Positions 43,909 through 52,903 of a stretch of 64,000 nt of DNA are shown piece by piece (positions within the stretch are counted from its first letter, which is position 1; every line of letters starts with the position of its first letter). Both the position numbers and the translations under genes were made by a program. A model generated the notes under the pieces. It was not told where the DNA came from. It did no database searches and saw nothing but the letters and a program-made list of their open reading frames with translations. Source of the DNA: an uncultured Bacteroidales bacterium (GTDB lineage Bacteria > Bacteroidota > Bacteroidia > Bacteroidales > Paludibacteraceae); contig CADCBP010000016.1 in NCBI GenBank assembly GCA_902799705.1, positions 1 through 64,000 on the forward strand. Reading direction: 5' to 3'.

Positions 43909-46900
43909 GTGAATATAGAAGACTTGAAAATACTGTTTGGGCAACATCCGGAACTGGCGGCAGTCAGGAAGGAGTTGGCGCACCGTGACGCACATGTGTT
44001 ATTAAGCGGATTACACGCTTCTACTCGCGCGCTGGCGCTTGCACACTTGCAAAAACCGCTGTTTGTGATCTTTGACAACGCAGAAAATGCACAATACCTC
44101 TACGCGGATTTGAAAGCCGTTGGAGCGGATACCATGTTCTTCCCTGCCGCGAAACGCAGACGCACTATCGACGATGCGGCGACCATACTTCGCACGGAGA
44201 CTCTGACTGCGCTCGCCACAGACAAAGTGCAGATTGTAGTCACATACCCCGAAGCCATCGCGGAACCCGTGCCGGCGAAAGAAGAGTTGTCGGCAGTCAG
44301 CATGACGCTGAAGGTGGGACAGGAAATACAGCAATCGGAACTCGGCAAGCAGCTGTCCGAACTCGGGTTTGAACACGTGGACTTTGTGTTCCAGCCCGGA
44401 CAATACGCAATACGTGGCTCGATTGTCGATATCTACAGTTTCGGCCATGACATTCCTTACCGGTTTGACTTCTTCGGCGACGAGATTGACAGTATCCGTG
44501 AATTCGATATCGAAGACCAGTTGTCCAAGTCCCGTGTCGAGAGTGCGGAGATTGTAGGAGGAAGCCAAGAGTCAAAAGCCGAAAGCCAAGAGTCCACTGT
44601 TGTGGATTATCTGACGGAGGATTTTGTGTGGGTGAGCAACGATTGGGGAATGGCGAAGTTTAAGGCTGAGGGGCTGATTAATCCGAGTATTCTGAATAAT
44701 CTGAATAATCGAAAGACTATTGAAATAGCGGAGAAGAGTTCATTTGACACACATAGCAAGATTTCATTCGACACCATCCCCCAACCGGTCTTCCATAAAC
44801 AGTTCGACATCTTGACGGAAGACCTTCGCAAGCACATCAATAACGGCTATAAAATTTATATCTTAGCCGGGCAAACGAAGCAATTGGACCGACTCAAAGC
44901 AATCTTCGAGGCACAAGATGCCTCCATCTCGTTTACAGGCATCAACGCTACGTTGCACGAGGGTTTTGTGGATCACGGGCTGAAAATATGTTGCTACACC
45001 GACCATCAGATCTTCGAGCGTTTCCATCGCGTGACGATGAGTAGCGAGAACGCACGGCGTGGCAAAGCCATCATCACCCTGCGTGAGATCAACCAGTTAC
45101 AGATCGGGGACTACGTAGTGCACAGCGATCACGGTATTGCGAAATTCGGCGGGTTGGTGACTACCCCTGTCAACGGCAAGCCGCAGGAAATGATCAAGTT
45201 GATCTACCGCGACGGGGCGAATGTGTTTGTGAGCATCCATAACTTGCACCGAATCAGCAAGTACAAAGGTCGCGAAGGTTCTGAACCGACGATCGCACGA
45301 TTAGGTTCGGGCGCTTGGGAAAGACTCAAGGAGCGCACCAAGGACAAAGTGAAAGACATAGCGCGGGACTTGATCAGACTCTATGCCACGCGCAAACAGC
45401 AGAAAGGATTCGCCTACTCGCCCGACGGATACATGCAGCACGAACTGGAGGCTTCTTTCCTCTACGAAGATACCCCCGACCAAGCGAAAGCAACAGCAGA
45501 CGTAAAACGCGACCTGGAGAGCCCGATGCCCATGGACCGGCTGGTTTGCGGAGACGTAGGATTCGGAAAGACCGAAGTGGCAATGCGTGCGGCATTCAAA
45601 GTCGCTACGGACGGCAAACAGGTAGCAGTCCTCGTCCCGACGACCGTCTTGGCTCTGCAGCATTACAATACCTTCCGCGAGCGAATGCAGAACATGCCCG
45701 TACGTATTGAATATCTGAGCCGGCTCAAAAGCGAAAAAGAGACGAAAGCGCTGTTGGCGGAACTGGAGGCCGGCAAAATAGATATACTCATCGGCACGCA
45801 CAAAATCATCGGGAAAAGTGTCAAATGGCACGACCTGGGATTGCTGATCATCGATGAGGAACAGAAATTCGGCGTAGCAGCCAAAGAGAGATTAAAGAGT
45901 CTGCGCACGAACATTGATGTATTGACCTTGACGGCTACGCCGATCCCGAGAACCCTGCAGTTCTCCTTGTTAGGCGCACGCGATCTGAGTGTGATGACCA
46001 CCCCGCCGCAGAACCGCTATCCCGTTCAAACAGAACTGATCACCCTGGACGACGAAGATATCATCAAAGAAGCGATTGATTTGGAAATGGCTCGCAACGG
46101 ACAGGTGTTCATCGTCAACAACCGCATTGAGATGTTACCGCGTATCGAACGGCGCATACAGAAGTTATGCCCTGAAGCACGCATCGTTGTGGCACACGGA
46201 CAGTTACCCGCCGGAGAGATGGAGGAACGACTCGAGGCGTTCATCAATTACGATTATGACATTCTGCTCTCGACGACGATCATCGAGTCGGGCGTGGACA
46301 TACCGAACGTGAACACTATACTCATCTTCTCGGCAGACAAATACGGTTTGGCGGACCTGCACCAGTTACGCGGGCGCGTAGGCCGCAGCAACCGGAAAGC
46401 GTACTGCTACCTCGTTGCACCCGATAAGGAGTTACTGACCGAAGATGCAAGACGGCGACTCGAGGCGCTGAGCACGTTCTCCGAATTAGGCGCAGGATTC
46501 AGCCTGGCGATGCAGGACCTCGATATACGCGGCGCAGGAAACATGTTAGGCTCCGAGCAATCGGGCTTTATAGCCGACCTCGGATACGAGACCTACCAAC
46601 GCATCCTAAACGAAGCGATCGAAGAACTCCGCGAAGAAGAAGGACTCGGCTCCGATGAGAACCAAATGGTAAATGGTAAATGTCCAAATGAGAAAATGAC
46701 TTGGTGCTCCGACAGCCAACTGGAGACAGATTTGCCGGTTTGTTTTCCGACGGAATATATCGAAAACATATCGGAGCGAATCACCTTATACAGGGAATTG
46801 GACAGCCTGCACAGCGAAGAACAGTTGCTGGACTTCCGCAAACGGCTCATCGACCGGTTCGGAGCGCTGCCGGAAAGCGCAGAGGAATTATTGGATGTCG

Positions 46901-47184
46901 TGCGTCTGAGGTGGCTGTGCTGCCGCTTGGGGATAGAGAAAATCCTGCTCAAAGGCGAACGAATGACGATGTATTTGGTGCAACACAGAGACGCCTACTG
47001 GCAATCGGAAGTGTTCGGAAACATGATTCAGTATGCCGCTACGCGACCTGAACGGTGCATGCTGAACGAGGAACGCGACAAAAAAGGTATTCCTACCGGC
47101 AGACGATACATCACGATCACAAATGTCAAAACGATCAACGGAGCAATGACCTTACTCTCAAAAATCGAGAGAAACGAGATATGA
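43909..47184 (+). CDS. mfd: Transcription-repair coupling factor Mfd
   Basis: A 1091-residue ATP-dependent translocase that removes stalled RNA polymerase and recruits UvrA. It shows the UvrB-like N-terminal region, the RNA polymerase-interacting CarD-like domain (LQIGDYVVHSDHGIAKFGGL), the RecG-like motor with Walker A GDVGFGKT at 548-555 and the DEEQ box, and the C-terminal TRCF domain. Start is GTG at 43909, since the region upstream is promoter. Two in-frame repeat inserts are found: residues about 218-230 and about 918-932. Both fall between conserved domains. Confidence 0.96.
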   Translation: MNIEDLKILFGQHPELAAVRKELAHRDAHVLLSGLHASTRALALAHLQKPLFVIFDNAENAQYLYADLKAVGADTMFFPAAKRRRTIDDAATILRTETLTALATDKVQIVVTYPEAIAEPVPAKEELSAVSMTLKVGQEIQQSELGKQLSELGFEHVDFVFQPGQYAIRGSIVDIYSFGHDIPYRFDFFGDEIDSIREFDIEDQLSKSRVESAEIVGGSQESKAESQESTVVDYLTEDFVWVSNDWGMAKFKAEGLINPSILNNLNNRKTIEIAEKSSFDTHSKISFDTIPQPVFHKQFDILTEDLRKHINNGYKIYILAGQTKQLDRLKAIFEAQDASISFTGINATLHEGFVDHGLKICCYTDHQIFERFHRVTMSSENARRGKAIITLREINQLQIGDYVVHSDHGIAKFGGLVTTPVNGKPQEMIKLIYRDGANVFVSIHNLHRISKYKGREGSEPTIARLGSGAWERLKERTKDKVKDIARDLIRLYATRKQQKGFAYSPDGYMQHELEASFLYEDTPDQAKATADVKRDLESPMPMDRLVCGDVGFGKTEVAMRAAFKVATDGKQVAVLVPTTVLALQHYNTFRERMQNMPVRIEYLSRLKSEKETKALLAELEAGKIDILIGTHKIIGKSVKWHDLGLLIIDEEQKFGVAAKERLKSLRTNIDVLTLTATPIPRTLQFSLLGARDLSVMTTPPQNRYPVQTELITLDDEDIIKEAIDLEMARNGQVFIVNNRIEMLPRIERRIQKLCPEARIVVAHGQLPAGEMEERLEAFINYDYDILLSTTIIESGVDIPNVNTILIFSADKYGLADLHQLRGRVGRSNRKAYCYLVAPDKELLTEDARRRLEALSTFSELGAGFSLAMQDLDIRGAGNMLGSEQSGFIADLGYETYQRILNEAIEELREEEGLGSDENQMVNGKCPNEKMTWCSDSQLETDLPVCFPTEYIENISERITLYRELDSLHSEEQLLDFRKRLIDRFGALPESAEELLDVVRLRWLCCRLGIEKILLKGERMTMYLVQHRDAYWQSEVFGNMIQYAATRPERCMLNEERDKKGIPTGRRYITITNVKTINGAMTLLSKIERNEI
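44563..44597. repeat. In-frame heptad array in mfd, first
   Basis: Five units: AGCCAAG, AGTCAAA, AGCCGAA, AGCCAAG, AGTCCAC. They encode the polar stretch SQESKAESQEST in the N-terminal region. Confidence 0.75.
46664..46700. repeat. In-frame 7/8-bp array in mfd, second
   Basis: Units AAATGGT, AAATGGT, AAATGTCC, AAATGAG, AAAATGAC encode NQMVNGKCPNEKM just before the C-terminal domain. Confidence 0.7.
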
Positions 47185-47927
47185 AATATATAGGAATTAT
47201 CCCTGCACGCTATGGTTCGACCCGCTTCCCCGGGAAACCGCTGGCAGAGATCTGTAACAGAACGGTGATCCACCGTGTGTATGAGCAGGCGAGCAAAGCC
47301 CTGGACACCGTGGTAGTAGCCACGGATGACGAACGCATCTATGATGCGGTGGAGTCGTTCGGAGGTAAGGTGGTGATGACGCGTGCCGACCATAAATGCG
47401 GGACGGATCGTTGTCTGGAAGCGTACGAAGCTATCACCACCCCTTCATGGCGTTCACAGAACGATGCGGACACCGTGATCATCAACATTCAGGGCGATGA
47501 ACCGTTCATACAACCCGAGCAAATAGAGACCCTGATGGCGTGTTTTGATGCTCCGGAAACACAGATAGCCACCCTGGTTCGTCCTTTCACGGACAAAGAC
47601 AGCAAAGAAGCGCTGGAGAACGTGAACACGCCCAAAGTGGCATGGGACAAGACAAGCGGCATTGCGCAGAATTTCTCACGCAAAGTGATTGCCTGCGCGG
47701 ACGGGAGTCATTACCGGCACCTCGGCATTTACGCCTACCGCGCAGACGTCTTGGCGCAAATCACCAAACTGGCACAGAGTCCTCGGGAAATAGAGGAACG
47801 CCTGGAGCAACTGCGATGGCTCGAGAACGGATACACCATCCGTGTAGGAGTGACCGAACAGGAAACCATCGGAATAGACACACCCGAGGATCTCGAGAAA
47901 GCCATCGAATGGTACAAACACTTATAA
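47181..47927 (+). CDS. kdsB: CMP-KDO synthetase
   Basis: A 248-residue cytidylyltransferase that activates KDO for lipid A-core assembly. Markers: IIPARYGSTRFPGKPL, RADHKCGTDRCLEA (family GT/SGTDR), INIQGDEPFI and EQLRWLENGYTIRV with TIGIDTPEDLEKA. The stretch between FSRKVIACAD and YRHLGIYAYR is shorter than usual for the family, where an extra loop of about 15 residues normally lies; activity is likely but worth noting. Its ATG overlaps the mfd stop (ATGA). The stop codon is followed at once by a heptad array. Confidence 0.93.
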   Translation: MKYIGIIPARYGSTRFPGKPLAEICNRTVIHRVYEQASKALDTVVVATDDERIYDAVESFGGKVVMTRADHKCGTDRCLEAYEAITTPSWRSQNDADTVIINIQGDEPFIQPEQIETLMACFDAPETQIATLVRPFTDKDSKEALENVNTPKVAWDKTSGIAQNFSRKVIACADGSHYRHLGIYAYRADVLAQITKLAQSPREIEERLEQLRWLENGYTIRVGVTEQETIGIDTPEDLEKAIEWYKHL

Positions 47928-47962
47928 ACTGATTACTGATCACTGATCACTGAATACTGACA
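47928..47962. repeat. Heptad array after kdsB
   Basis: Five units: ACTGATT, ACTGATC, ACTGATC, ACTGAAT, ACTGACA. The first begins one base after the kdsB stop codon. Confidence 0.85.
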
Positions 47963-48002
47963 ACTAAAATAATATTAACCTTTTAAAAACACAACAACAA
48001 TT

Positions 48003-48722
48003 ATGGCAAAAGAGAATTGCCCTACTCCGCACATCGGTGCGCAGTACGGAGAGATTGCAAAGACGATGATTATGGCGGGCGACCCGCTCCGCGTGAAGTT
48101 GATGGCAGAGCGCTACCTGGAGAACCCCGTTTTGGTAAACAATGTACGTGGCATGTTGGCTTACACGGGAACGTACAAAGGAAAGAAAGTGACGGTGATG
48201 GGACACGGAATGGGTATCCCGTCAATTGGTATCTACACGTATGAGTTATTCAATTTCTACGATGTAGAGACTATCATCCGTGTCGGTTCTTGCGGCGCAC
48301 GTCAGACATACGTAAACCTCGGAGATCTTGTGATTGCACAAGGCAGCTGCACAGACAGTAACTACGGCGCACAATATGACCTGCCCGGACATTTCGCTCC
48401 CCTGGCGAACTTCGAGCTATGCCGCAAGGCTGTAGATGCCGCTGAGAAAAGAGGTTACAAATACCACGTAGGAAACGTGCTGGCTTGCGACATCTTCTAT
48501 TCCGAGGACCCGCGCAAGGGAAACTGGACGAAGATGGGTGTGCTGGCTGACGAGATGGAAGCTCCTTCGCTGTATATGAACGCAGCACGTGCCGGCAAGA
48601 AAGCGCTGGTTATTTGTACCGTGAGTGATCATATTCTCACCGGAGAAGCACTTTCTGCAGCGGATCGCCAGAACACGTTCACCAATATGATGGATGTTGC
48701 ATTTGATATAATTTCCGAATGA
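48003..48722 (+). CDS. deoD: Purine nucleoside phosphorylase DeoD
   Basis: A 239-residue hexameric-type phosphorylase that splits purine nucleosides into base and ribose-1-phosphate in salvage. Markers: GDPLRVKLMAERYL, VMGHGMGIPSIGIYTYEL, IIRVGSCGA and EMEAPSLYMNA, with the catalytic Asp in VSDHIL. Standard length. It overlaps the next gene by 4 bp. Confidence 0.95.
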   Translation: MAKENCPTPHIGAQYGEIAKTMIMAGDPLRVKLMAERYLENPVLVNNVRGMLAYTGTYKGKKVTVMGHGMGIPSIGIYTYELFNFYDVETIIRVGSCGARQTYVNLGDLVIAQGSCTDSNYGAQYDLPGHFAPLANFELCRKAVDAAEKRGYKYHVGNVLACDIFYSEDPRKGNWTKMGVLADEMEAPSLYMNAARAGKKALVICTVSDHILTGEALSAADRQNTFTNMMDVAFDIISE

Positions 48723-49483
48723 AAAAACAAATCCTTATAATAGCATTGACTCTCCTTCCTCTGTGTCTTATGGCACAGAGTGAGGAGACGTCTGTTTCCG
48801 GGCAGATTAACTCTGCGAGAGAAAAAATACGCAGTGCTGCCACAAATCAAGTCTTCACCGGCTTCTCCGGAGGAATGATGTTGCATATCGGGTATATGTT
48901 CTCCGATGACCCGCGTAAGATCTTCAGCAATGCCGGATTAGGTAGTGAGGAATATATCAAGAGCCTGCCCAAAGACGGTGTCGGACTGGGTTTGGGAGGA
49001 ACCCTGCGCGTACACTTGCTCAATCATATACATGTAGGAGCAGAAGGAGGTATGACGTTGATGCCGCTGGGTGGAGTCGGCAATATTCGCATGGGCTATG
49101 GAGGTGCTATGTGCGATTTCTATACCACATGGGGAAAAGTACGCCCGCTGATAGGACTCTCTTTGGGCGGCGGAGCGATGAAACGAATGTACCTCCCCAA
49201 AGAACCGGTAGTTTATATTCCGGAAGGCACTGCGGACACAACCATCTACAATGCATCCTACACGAAGACTCCTTTCTTCTACTTAGATCCATACATTGGA
49301 CTGGAAGTAGATCTGAATAGCAGCATGGCTTTGCTGTTTCGAATTGATTACATGCTTCCATTTGGTCGCACGGGAAGCGGTTTGACTGACATCGCCGGTG
49401 CTGTCAAATGGAATAATTTTATGACTCCGAGCGGACCTCGGTTTTATGTCGGAATAATGTTCGGCAAACTGAAAAGAGAATAA
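48719..49483 (+). CDS. Secreted, probable outer-membrane beta-barrel protein
   Basis: A 254-residue protein with a signal peptide (about 1-19, cut after LMA) and a body of alternating hydrophobic strands (GVGLGLGGTLRVHLLNHIHVGAEGG, then VRPLIGLSLGGGAM) suggesting an outer-membrane barrel. No family name is recognised. It lies between deoD (4-bp overlap) and yidC (18 bp), an arrangement that suggests cotranscription but not a shared pathway. Confidence 0.65.
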   Translation: MKKQILIIALTLLPLCLMAQSEETSVSGQINSAREKIRSAATNQVFTGFSGGMMLHIGYMFSDDPRKIFSNAGLGSEEYIKSLPKDGVGLGLGGTLRVHLLNHIHVGAEGGMTLMPLGGVGNIRMGYGGAMCDFYTTWGKVRPLIGLSLGGGAMKRMYLPKEPVVYIPEGTADTTIYNASYTKTPFFYLDPYIGLEVDLNSSMALLFRIDYMLPFGRTGSGLTDIAGAVKWNNFMTPSGPRFYVGIMFGKLKRE

Positions 49484-49501
49484 TATACACACTATATAAG
49501 A

Positions 49502-51361
49502 ATGGATAAAAATACATGGATCGGCTTTCTTCTGATTGCCGCAATTATCGTTGGGTTCACTATGCTCAACCGTCCTTCCAAGGAAGAGTTAGCGGAGCGC
49601 CAACGCGTACAAGACTCAATTAGTGCAGCACGCCAGGCGATGGTGGAGGCACAACGTATCGCCGACTCGATCACGCTGAGCATGGACACAGCAAAGACGG
49701 CTGCACAAGAAAAAGTAGAGGAATCCAAACCCGAAGAACAATGGACCACGCTGCAGAACGATCACCTGCGGCTGACGCTCTCCTCCTATGGCGGAGCTAT
49801 CCAACGGGCGGAACTGCTGGACTATCATGCTGCAGGAGACACAGTAAACCCGCTATGCCTCTTTCGTGCTGACGAGTCATCCTTCGGCTTCACCCTCATC
49901 ACCATCAACAACCGCATCCTTCACACCTCTAACCTGATCTTCACGCCCGTGGAGACAGGCGACCCGCGTAAAGCAATCATGCGCCTGCCGGGAACAAGCG
50001 AAGAGGCATGGCTCGACTTCGTCTATGAGTTATCGGACGATTACATGGTACATCTGGCACTTGTTCCGCATAACATGCAGAACGAACTGGCGCAGAACGT
50101 GAACTCACTCGAACTCCAATGGCGCCAACTTATCCCGCAGCATGAGCAGGGACGCAAGTTCGAAGAGCGCTACGCGCAACTGCAATACATGCTTACCGGC
50201 GGCGAAATGGAGAAACTGAGCGAGAACAAAGACGACAGCGAGAAAGAGTCCGCACGTGTGAAATGGATTGGATACAAAGATCAGTTCTTCTCGTCCGTTC
50301 TCATTGCCGACGATGCGTTCTCTTCATCCGTCTTCACCTCCACCGTCCAGAGCAAACACAGCGGGTACATCAAGGAATACACGACCCACACCTCTGTGCC
50401 CTTTGACCTGAACGGCCGCACACAGACAGGTTTCCGTTTCTATCTGGGTCCGAACCATTATCACACTCTCAAGGCTTACGATGACGGCGTAGCGCGTGAC
50501 GAGCGTCTGCGCCTGAACAAACTCGTGCCGCTGGGATGGAAGATCGTCAGTTGGATCAATACGGCGCTCGTCATCCCGATGTTTGACTTGTTCACCGGTT
50601 GGGGATTACATATCGGCATCGTCATCCTCTTAATGACTATTGTCATCAAACTTATCATCCTGCCCTTCGTCTTCGTCTCCTATAAGTCGAGCGCAAAGAT
50701 GCGCGCGCTGCGCCCGCAGATAGAAGCCATCAACGAGAAATATCCGGCGGAGAAGATGCAGGAACGCCAGCAGGCTACGATGGAACTGTACCGCCAGGCG
50801 GGCGTGAGTCCTATGAGCGGGTGCCTGCCTATGCTCTTCCAGTTCCCGGTATTGATGGCTATGTTCTGGTTCCTGCCGACGGCTATCGAGTTGCGCGGCA
50901 AGTCACTATGGTGGGCGGAAGACCTATCGACTTACGATGCCATCTTCCATTGGAACTTTAATATCCCGTTGCTGGGTGACCACCTGTCGCTCTTCTGCCT
51001 CTTGATGACCATCGCCAACTTCGGCTATACCTTCATCACAATGCAGTCGCAAGCTACGGATCCGAACATGAAGTTTATGAAGTACATGATGTACGCCATG
51101 CCGCTCATGTTCCTCTTCATCTTCAACGACTATGCTGCCGGTCTGAGTTACTACTACCTCCTCTCACTCTTCATCACCATCCTTCAGACGATGATTTTCC
51201 GCTGGGCACTGGATGACGAGAAGATGCTCAAGGAGATGGAAGAGAACAAAAAGAAGAAAGCCGGCAAGAAGAAATCCGGCTTTATGGAGCGGCTGGAAGC
51301 CATGCAGCGCGAGCAGCAGAAGTTAGCACGCGAGCGCGCGAAAGCAACGCAGAGGAGATAA
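49502..51361 (+). CDS. yidC: Membrane protein insertase YidC
   Basis: A 619-residue insertase that places proteins into the inner membrane alone or with Sec. A first membrane helix (7-23) is followed by a large periplasmic beta-sandwich domain (about 70-340) and the conserved five-helix core, with QQATMELYRQAGVSPMSGCLPMLFQFPVLMAMF as its signature. The C-terminal tail is Lys/Arg/Glu rich (KKKKAGKKKSG), as in other long YidC proteins. It ends at a hairpin shared with the convergent gene. Confidence 0.97.
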   Translation: MDKNTWIGFLLIAAIIVGFTMLNRPSKEELAERQRVQDSISAARQAMVEAQRIADSITLSMDTAKTAAQEKVEESKPEEQWTTLQNDHLRLTLSSYGGAIQRAELLDYHAAGDTVNPLCLFRADESSFGFTLITINNRILHTSNLIFTPVETGDPRKAIMRLPGTSEEAWLDFVYELSDDYMVHLALVPHNMQNELAQNVNSLELQWRQLIPQHEQGRKFEERYAQLQYMLTGGEMEKLSENKDDSEKESARVKWIGYKDQFFSSVLIADDAFSSSVFTSTVQSKHSGYIKEYTTHTSVPFDLNGRTQTGFRFYLGPNHYHTLKAYDDGVARDERLRLNKLVPLGWKIVSWINTALVIPMFDLFTGWGLHIGIVILLMTIVIKLIILPFVFVSYKSSAKMRALRPQIEAINEKYPAEKMQERQQATMELYRQAGVSPMSGCLPMLFQFPVLMAMFWFLPTAIELRGKSLWWAEDLSTYDAIFHWNFNIPLLGDHLSLFCLLMTIANFGYTFITMQSQATDPNMKFMKYMMYAMPLMFLFIFNDYAAGLSYYYLLSLFITILQTMIFRWALDDEKMLKEMEENKKKKAGKKKSGFMERLEAMQREQQKLARERAKATQRR

Positions 51362-51396
51362 AAAAAACACGAGGCTGCTTAAGCGGCAGTCTCGTG
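51361..51396 (-). terminator. Terminator of the SGNH-like gene
   Basis: On the minus strand stem CACGAG/CTCGTG with inner CTGC/GCAG is followed by a run of T. The gene's stop codon is inside the hairpin. Confidence 0.85.
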
Positions 51397-51870
51397 TACT
51401 TGTACTTTCATCTTCTCGGCATCGACCAGTGATTCGCCTGCTGCAGAAAGCGTCACTCCGTCCTGCTCAAGCAACTCGCAGTAGTTAGGATGCGCTAACA
51501 TAGGACTCGTGATATCAATAATATGCACGCACTGGAGAGCAGCCAGACGGAAGAGTGCCAAGTTGTACAACTCGTGGATGTTACGCAGGCGCTCGGTCCT
51601 ACCGCCTAACCAATACAACATGTTCTTGCGCTCCTGCATGCTCATACCACGGGTGATATAAGCAAAATACCGGTTTTCGTCCATGACAGGAAGACTGACC
51701 AATACAGGCTCCAGACCACGCGCACGCGCCTGTGCGATTTTATTAATATAGAGTGCTTTATAGGCTACCAAATCGATGTCGGACTCATGACGGCCACTCG
51801 GATCTACAGCGATTGCACGCCAGTCGAATTGCAAACCACTTTCGGGTTGAATAATAATAGTCTTGTCCAT
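51379..51870 (-). CDS. SGNH-hydrolase-like protein, probably inactive
   Basis: A 163-residue protein that matches the second half of bacterial SGNH/GDSL esterases: ARARGLEPVLVSLPVMDENRYF, then YNLALFRLAALQCVHIIDI and the final block DGVTLSAAGESLVDAEKM. In active members the last block reads roughly GIHPN..G, with the catalytic His; here it is VTLSAAG, and the N-terminal Gly-Asp-Ser block is absent. It is therefore probably not a hydrolase, or a remnant with another role. It has a promoter and terminator, arguing for expression. Confidence 0.55.
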   Translation of the reverse strand: MDKTIIIQPESGLQFDWRAIAVDPSGRHESDIDLVAYKALYINKIAQARARGLEPVLVSLPVMDENRYFAYITRGMSMQERKNMLYWLGGRTERLRNIHELYNLALFRLAALQCVHIIDITSPMLAHPNYCELLEQDGVTLSAAGESLVDAEKMKVQVHETAA

Positions 51871-51917
51871 AACTGTTACATTTGAGTGTTAAACAACAAA
51901 TTTTTAAATTTGACGGT

Positions 51918-51950
51918 GCAAAATTACTGCTATTTGATTAGCCTTGCAAG
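51918..51950 (-). promoter_or_regulatory. Promoter of the SGNH-like gene
   Basis: CTTG (51950-51947), a 20-nt spacer and TAATTTTGC (51926-51918) on the minus strand. Confidence 0.7.
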
Positions 51951-51962
51951 AAATTGTGATTA

Positions 51963-52024
51963 GGGACGAACGTTTGTGACGAAAACAGCCGTTTTGACGA
52001 CTAAAACGCAAATATAGGGACGAA
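51963..52024. promoter_or_regulatory. Repeated GACGAA boxes upstream of the LytTR gene
   Basis: GGGACGAA occurs at 51963 and 52017, TGACGAA at 51977 and TGACGAC at 51995; an AAAAC/GTTTT palindrome lies between the middle two. No good -7 element was found for the LytTR gene, so these may be operator sites for the regulator itself. Confidence 0.4.
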
Positions 52025-52062
52025 AAAATCATAGAACCCATTTTGTCACACTATAAAATAAT

Positions 52063-52863
52063 ATGAAAAAATTATCCAAAATACCCGCTTCTTTTACCTC
52101 ACCGACAGCGATGGTGATGCATCTTCTGGCTCTGCCGGTGTTCTTTCTGGGGTTTGTCCTGATTTATCAGAGTCAATGGATTGATGAGTTCCTGAGTGTA
52201 GCTTCGGGACCGACGATCAATACCCTGCTGCTAACCTGTATCTTAATCGGCGTGATGCTTCTCTCGCGTATTCCGATGACTGTATTACGCGCGCACCTGA
52301 ACATGAGTTGGTGGCAATACACCATATGGTCGCTCGGCGAGTTGTTCGTCTTCTCATGCTTCGCCGCCCTGTACGTGGCATTACTGTACGGAGACTACGG
52401 ATATTTCCCTGCGCTGGGAAAATGTCTGCGCCTGTCATTCGCCACGCTTTCCTACCCCTATATCTTCTTCTCCCTGCTCTTAGCGCTGATACGCCCGGAC
52501 GAGATAGATGTGAACGAAGAAGACCTGGTGCGCTTCACAGACAGTACAGGCCGCCTCAAACTGGTCATCGCGCACGATGTCATCCTCTATATAGAAGCAC
52601 AGGAGAATTACATCGCCATTCATTATATGGAAGGCGAGCATAAGAAAGAATACTCGTTGAGGCAGTCGATGCGGGGCATAGAAGACCTGATGGAACGTCA
52701 CGGCATCATTCGTTGCCAACGCTCGTATTTCGTCAATCCGCGTCACGTAAAAGTACTGCGCCGCGATAAAGAAGGCATGATCCAGGCTGAACTGGACATC
52801 CGCGACATCAAACCCGTTCCTGTTTCACCGAAATACTACGAGGAACTGAGCAAAATGTTGTAA
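52063..52863 (+). CDS. Membrane-bound LytTR transcriptional regulator
   Basis: A 266-residue protein. The first 145 residues contain four hydrophobic segments, and the C-terminal 100 form a LytTR DNA-binding domain (IAHDVILYIEAQENYIAIHY, then RCQRSYFVNPRHVKVLRR). There is no receiver domain, so it is a one-component membrane regulator; a signal sensed in or near the membrane is inferred. Four repeated boxes upstream suggest self-control. It converges on rlmN, with an 8-bp-unit array between. Confidence 0.88.
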   Translation: MKKLSKIPASFTSPTAMVMHLLALPVFFLGFVLIYQSQWIDEFLSVASGPTINTLLLTCILIGVMLLSRIPMTVLRAHLNMSWWQYTIWSLGELFVFSCFAALYVALLYGDYGYFPALGKCLRLSFATLSYPYIFFSLLLALIRPDEIDVNEEDLVRFTDSTGRLKLVIAHDVILYIEAQENYIAIHYMEGEHKKEYSLRQSMRGIEDLMERHGIIRCQRSYFVNPRHVKVLRRDKEGMIQAELDIRDIKPVPVSPKYYEELSKML

Positions 52864-52871
52864 CATTTTGC

Positions 52872-52903
52872 GTTAAAATGTTAACGTGTTAAACTGTTAA
52901 ACC
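52872..52903. repeat. Octamer array between LytTR gene and rlmN
   Basis: Four units: GTTAAAAT, GTTAACGT, GTTAAACT, GTTAAACC. On the minus strand the rlmN stop codon and last residues lie inside the array. An AACATTTT/AAAATGTT hairpin (52862-52882) overlaps its start. Confidence 0.8.
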
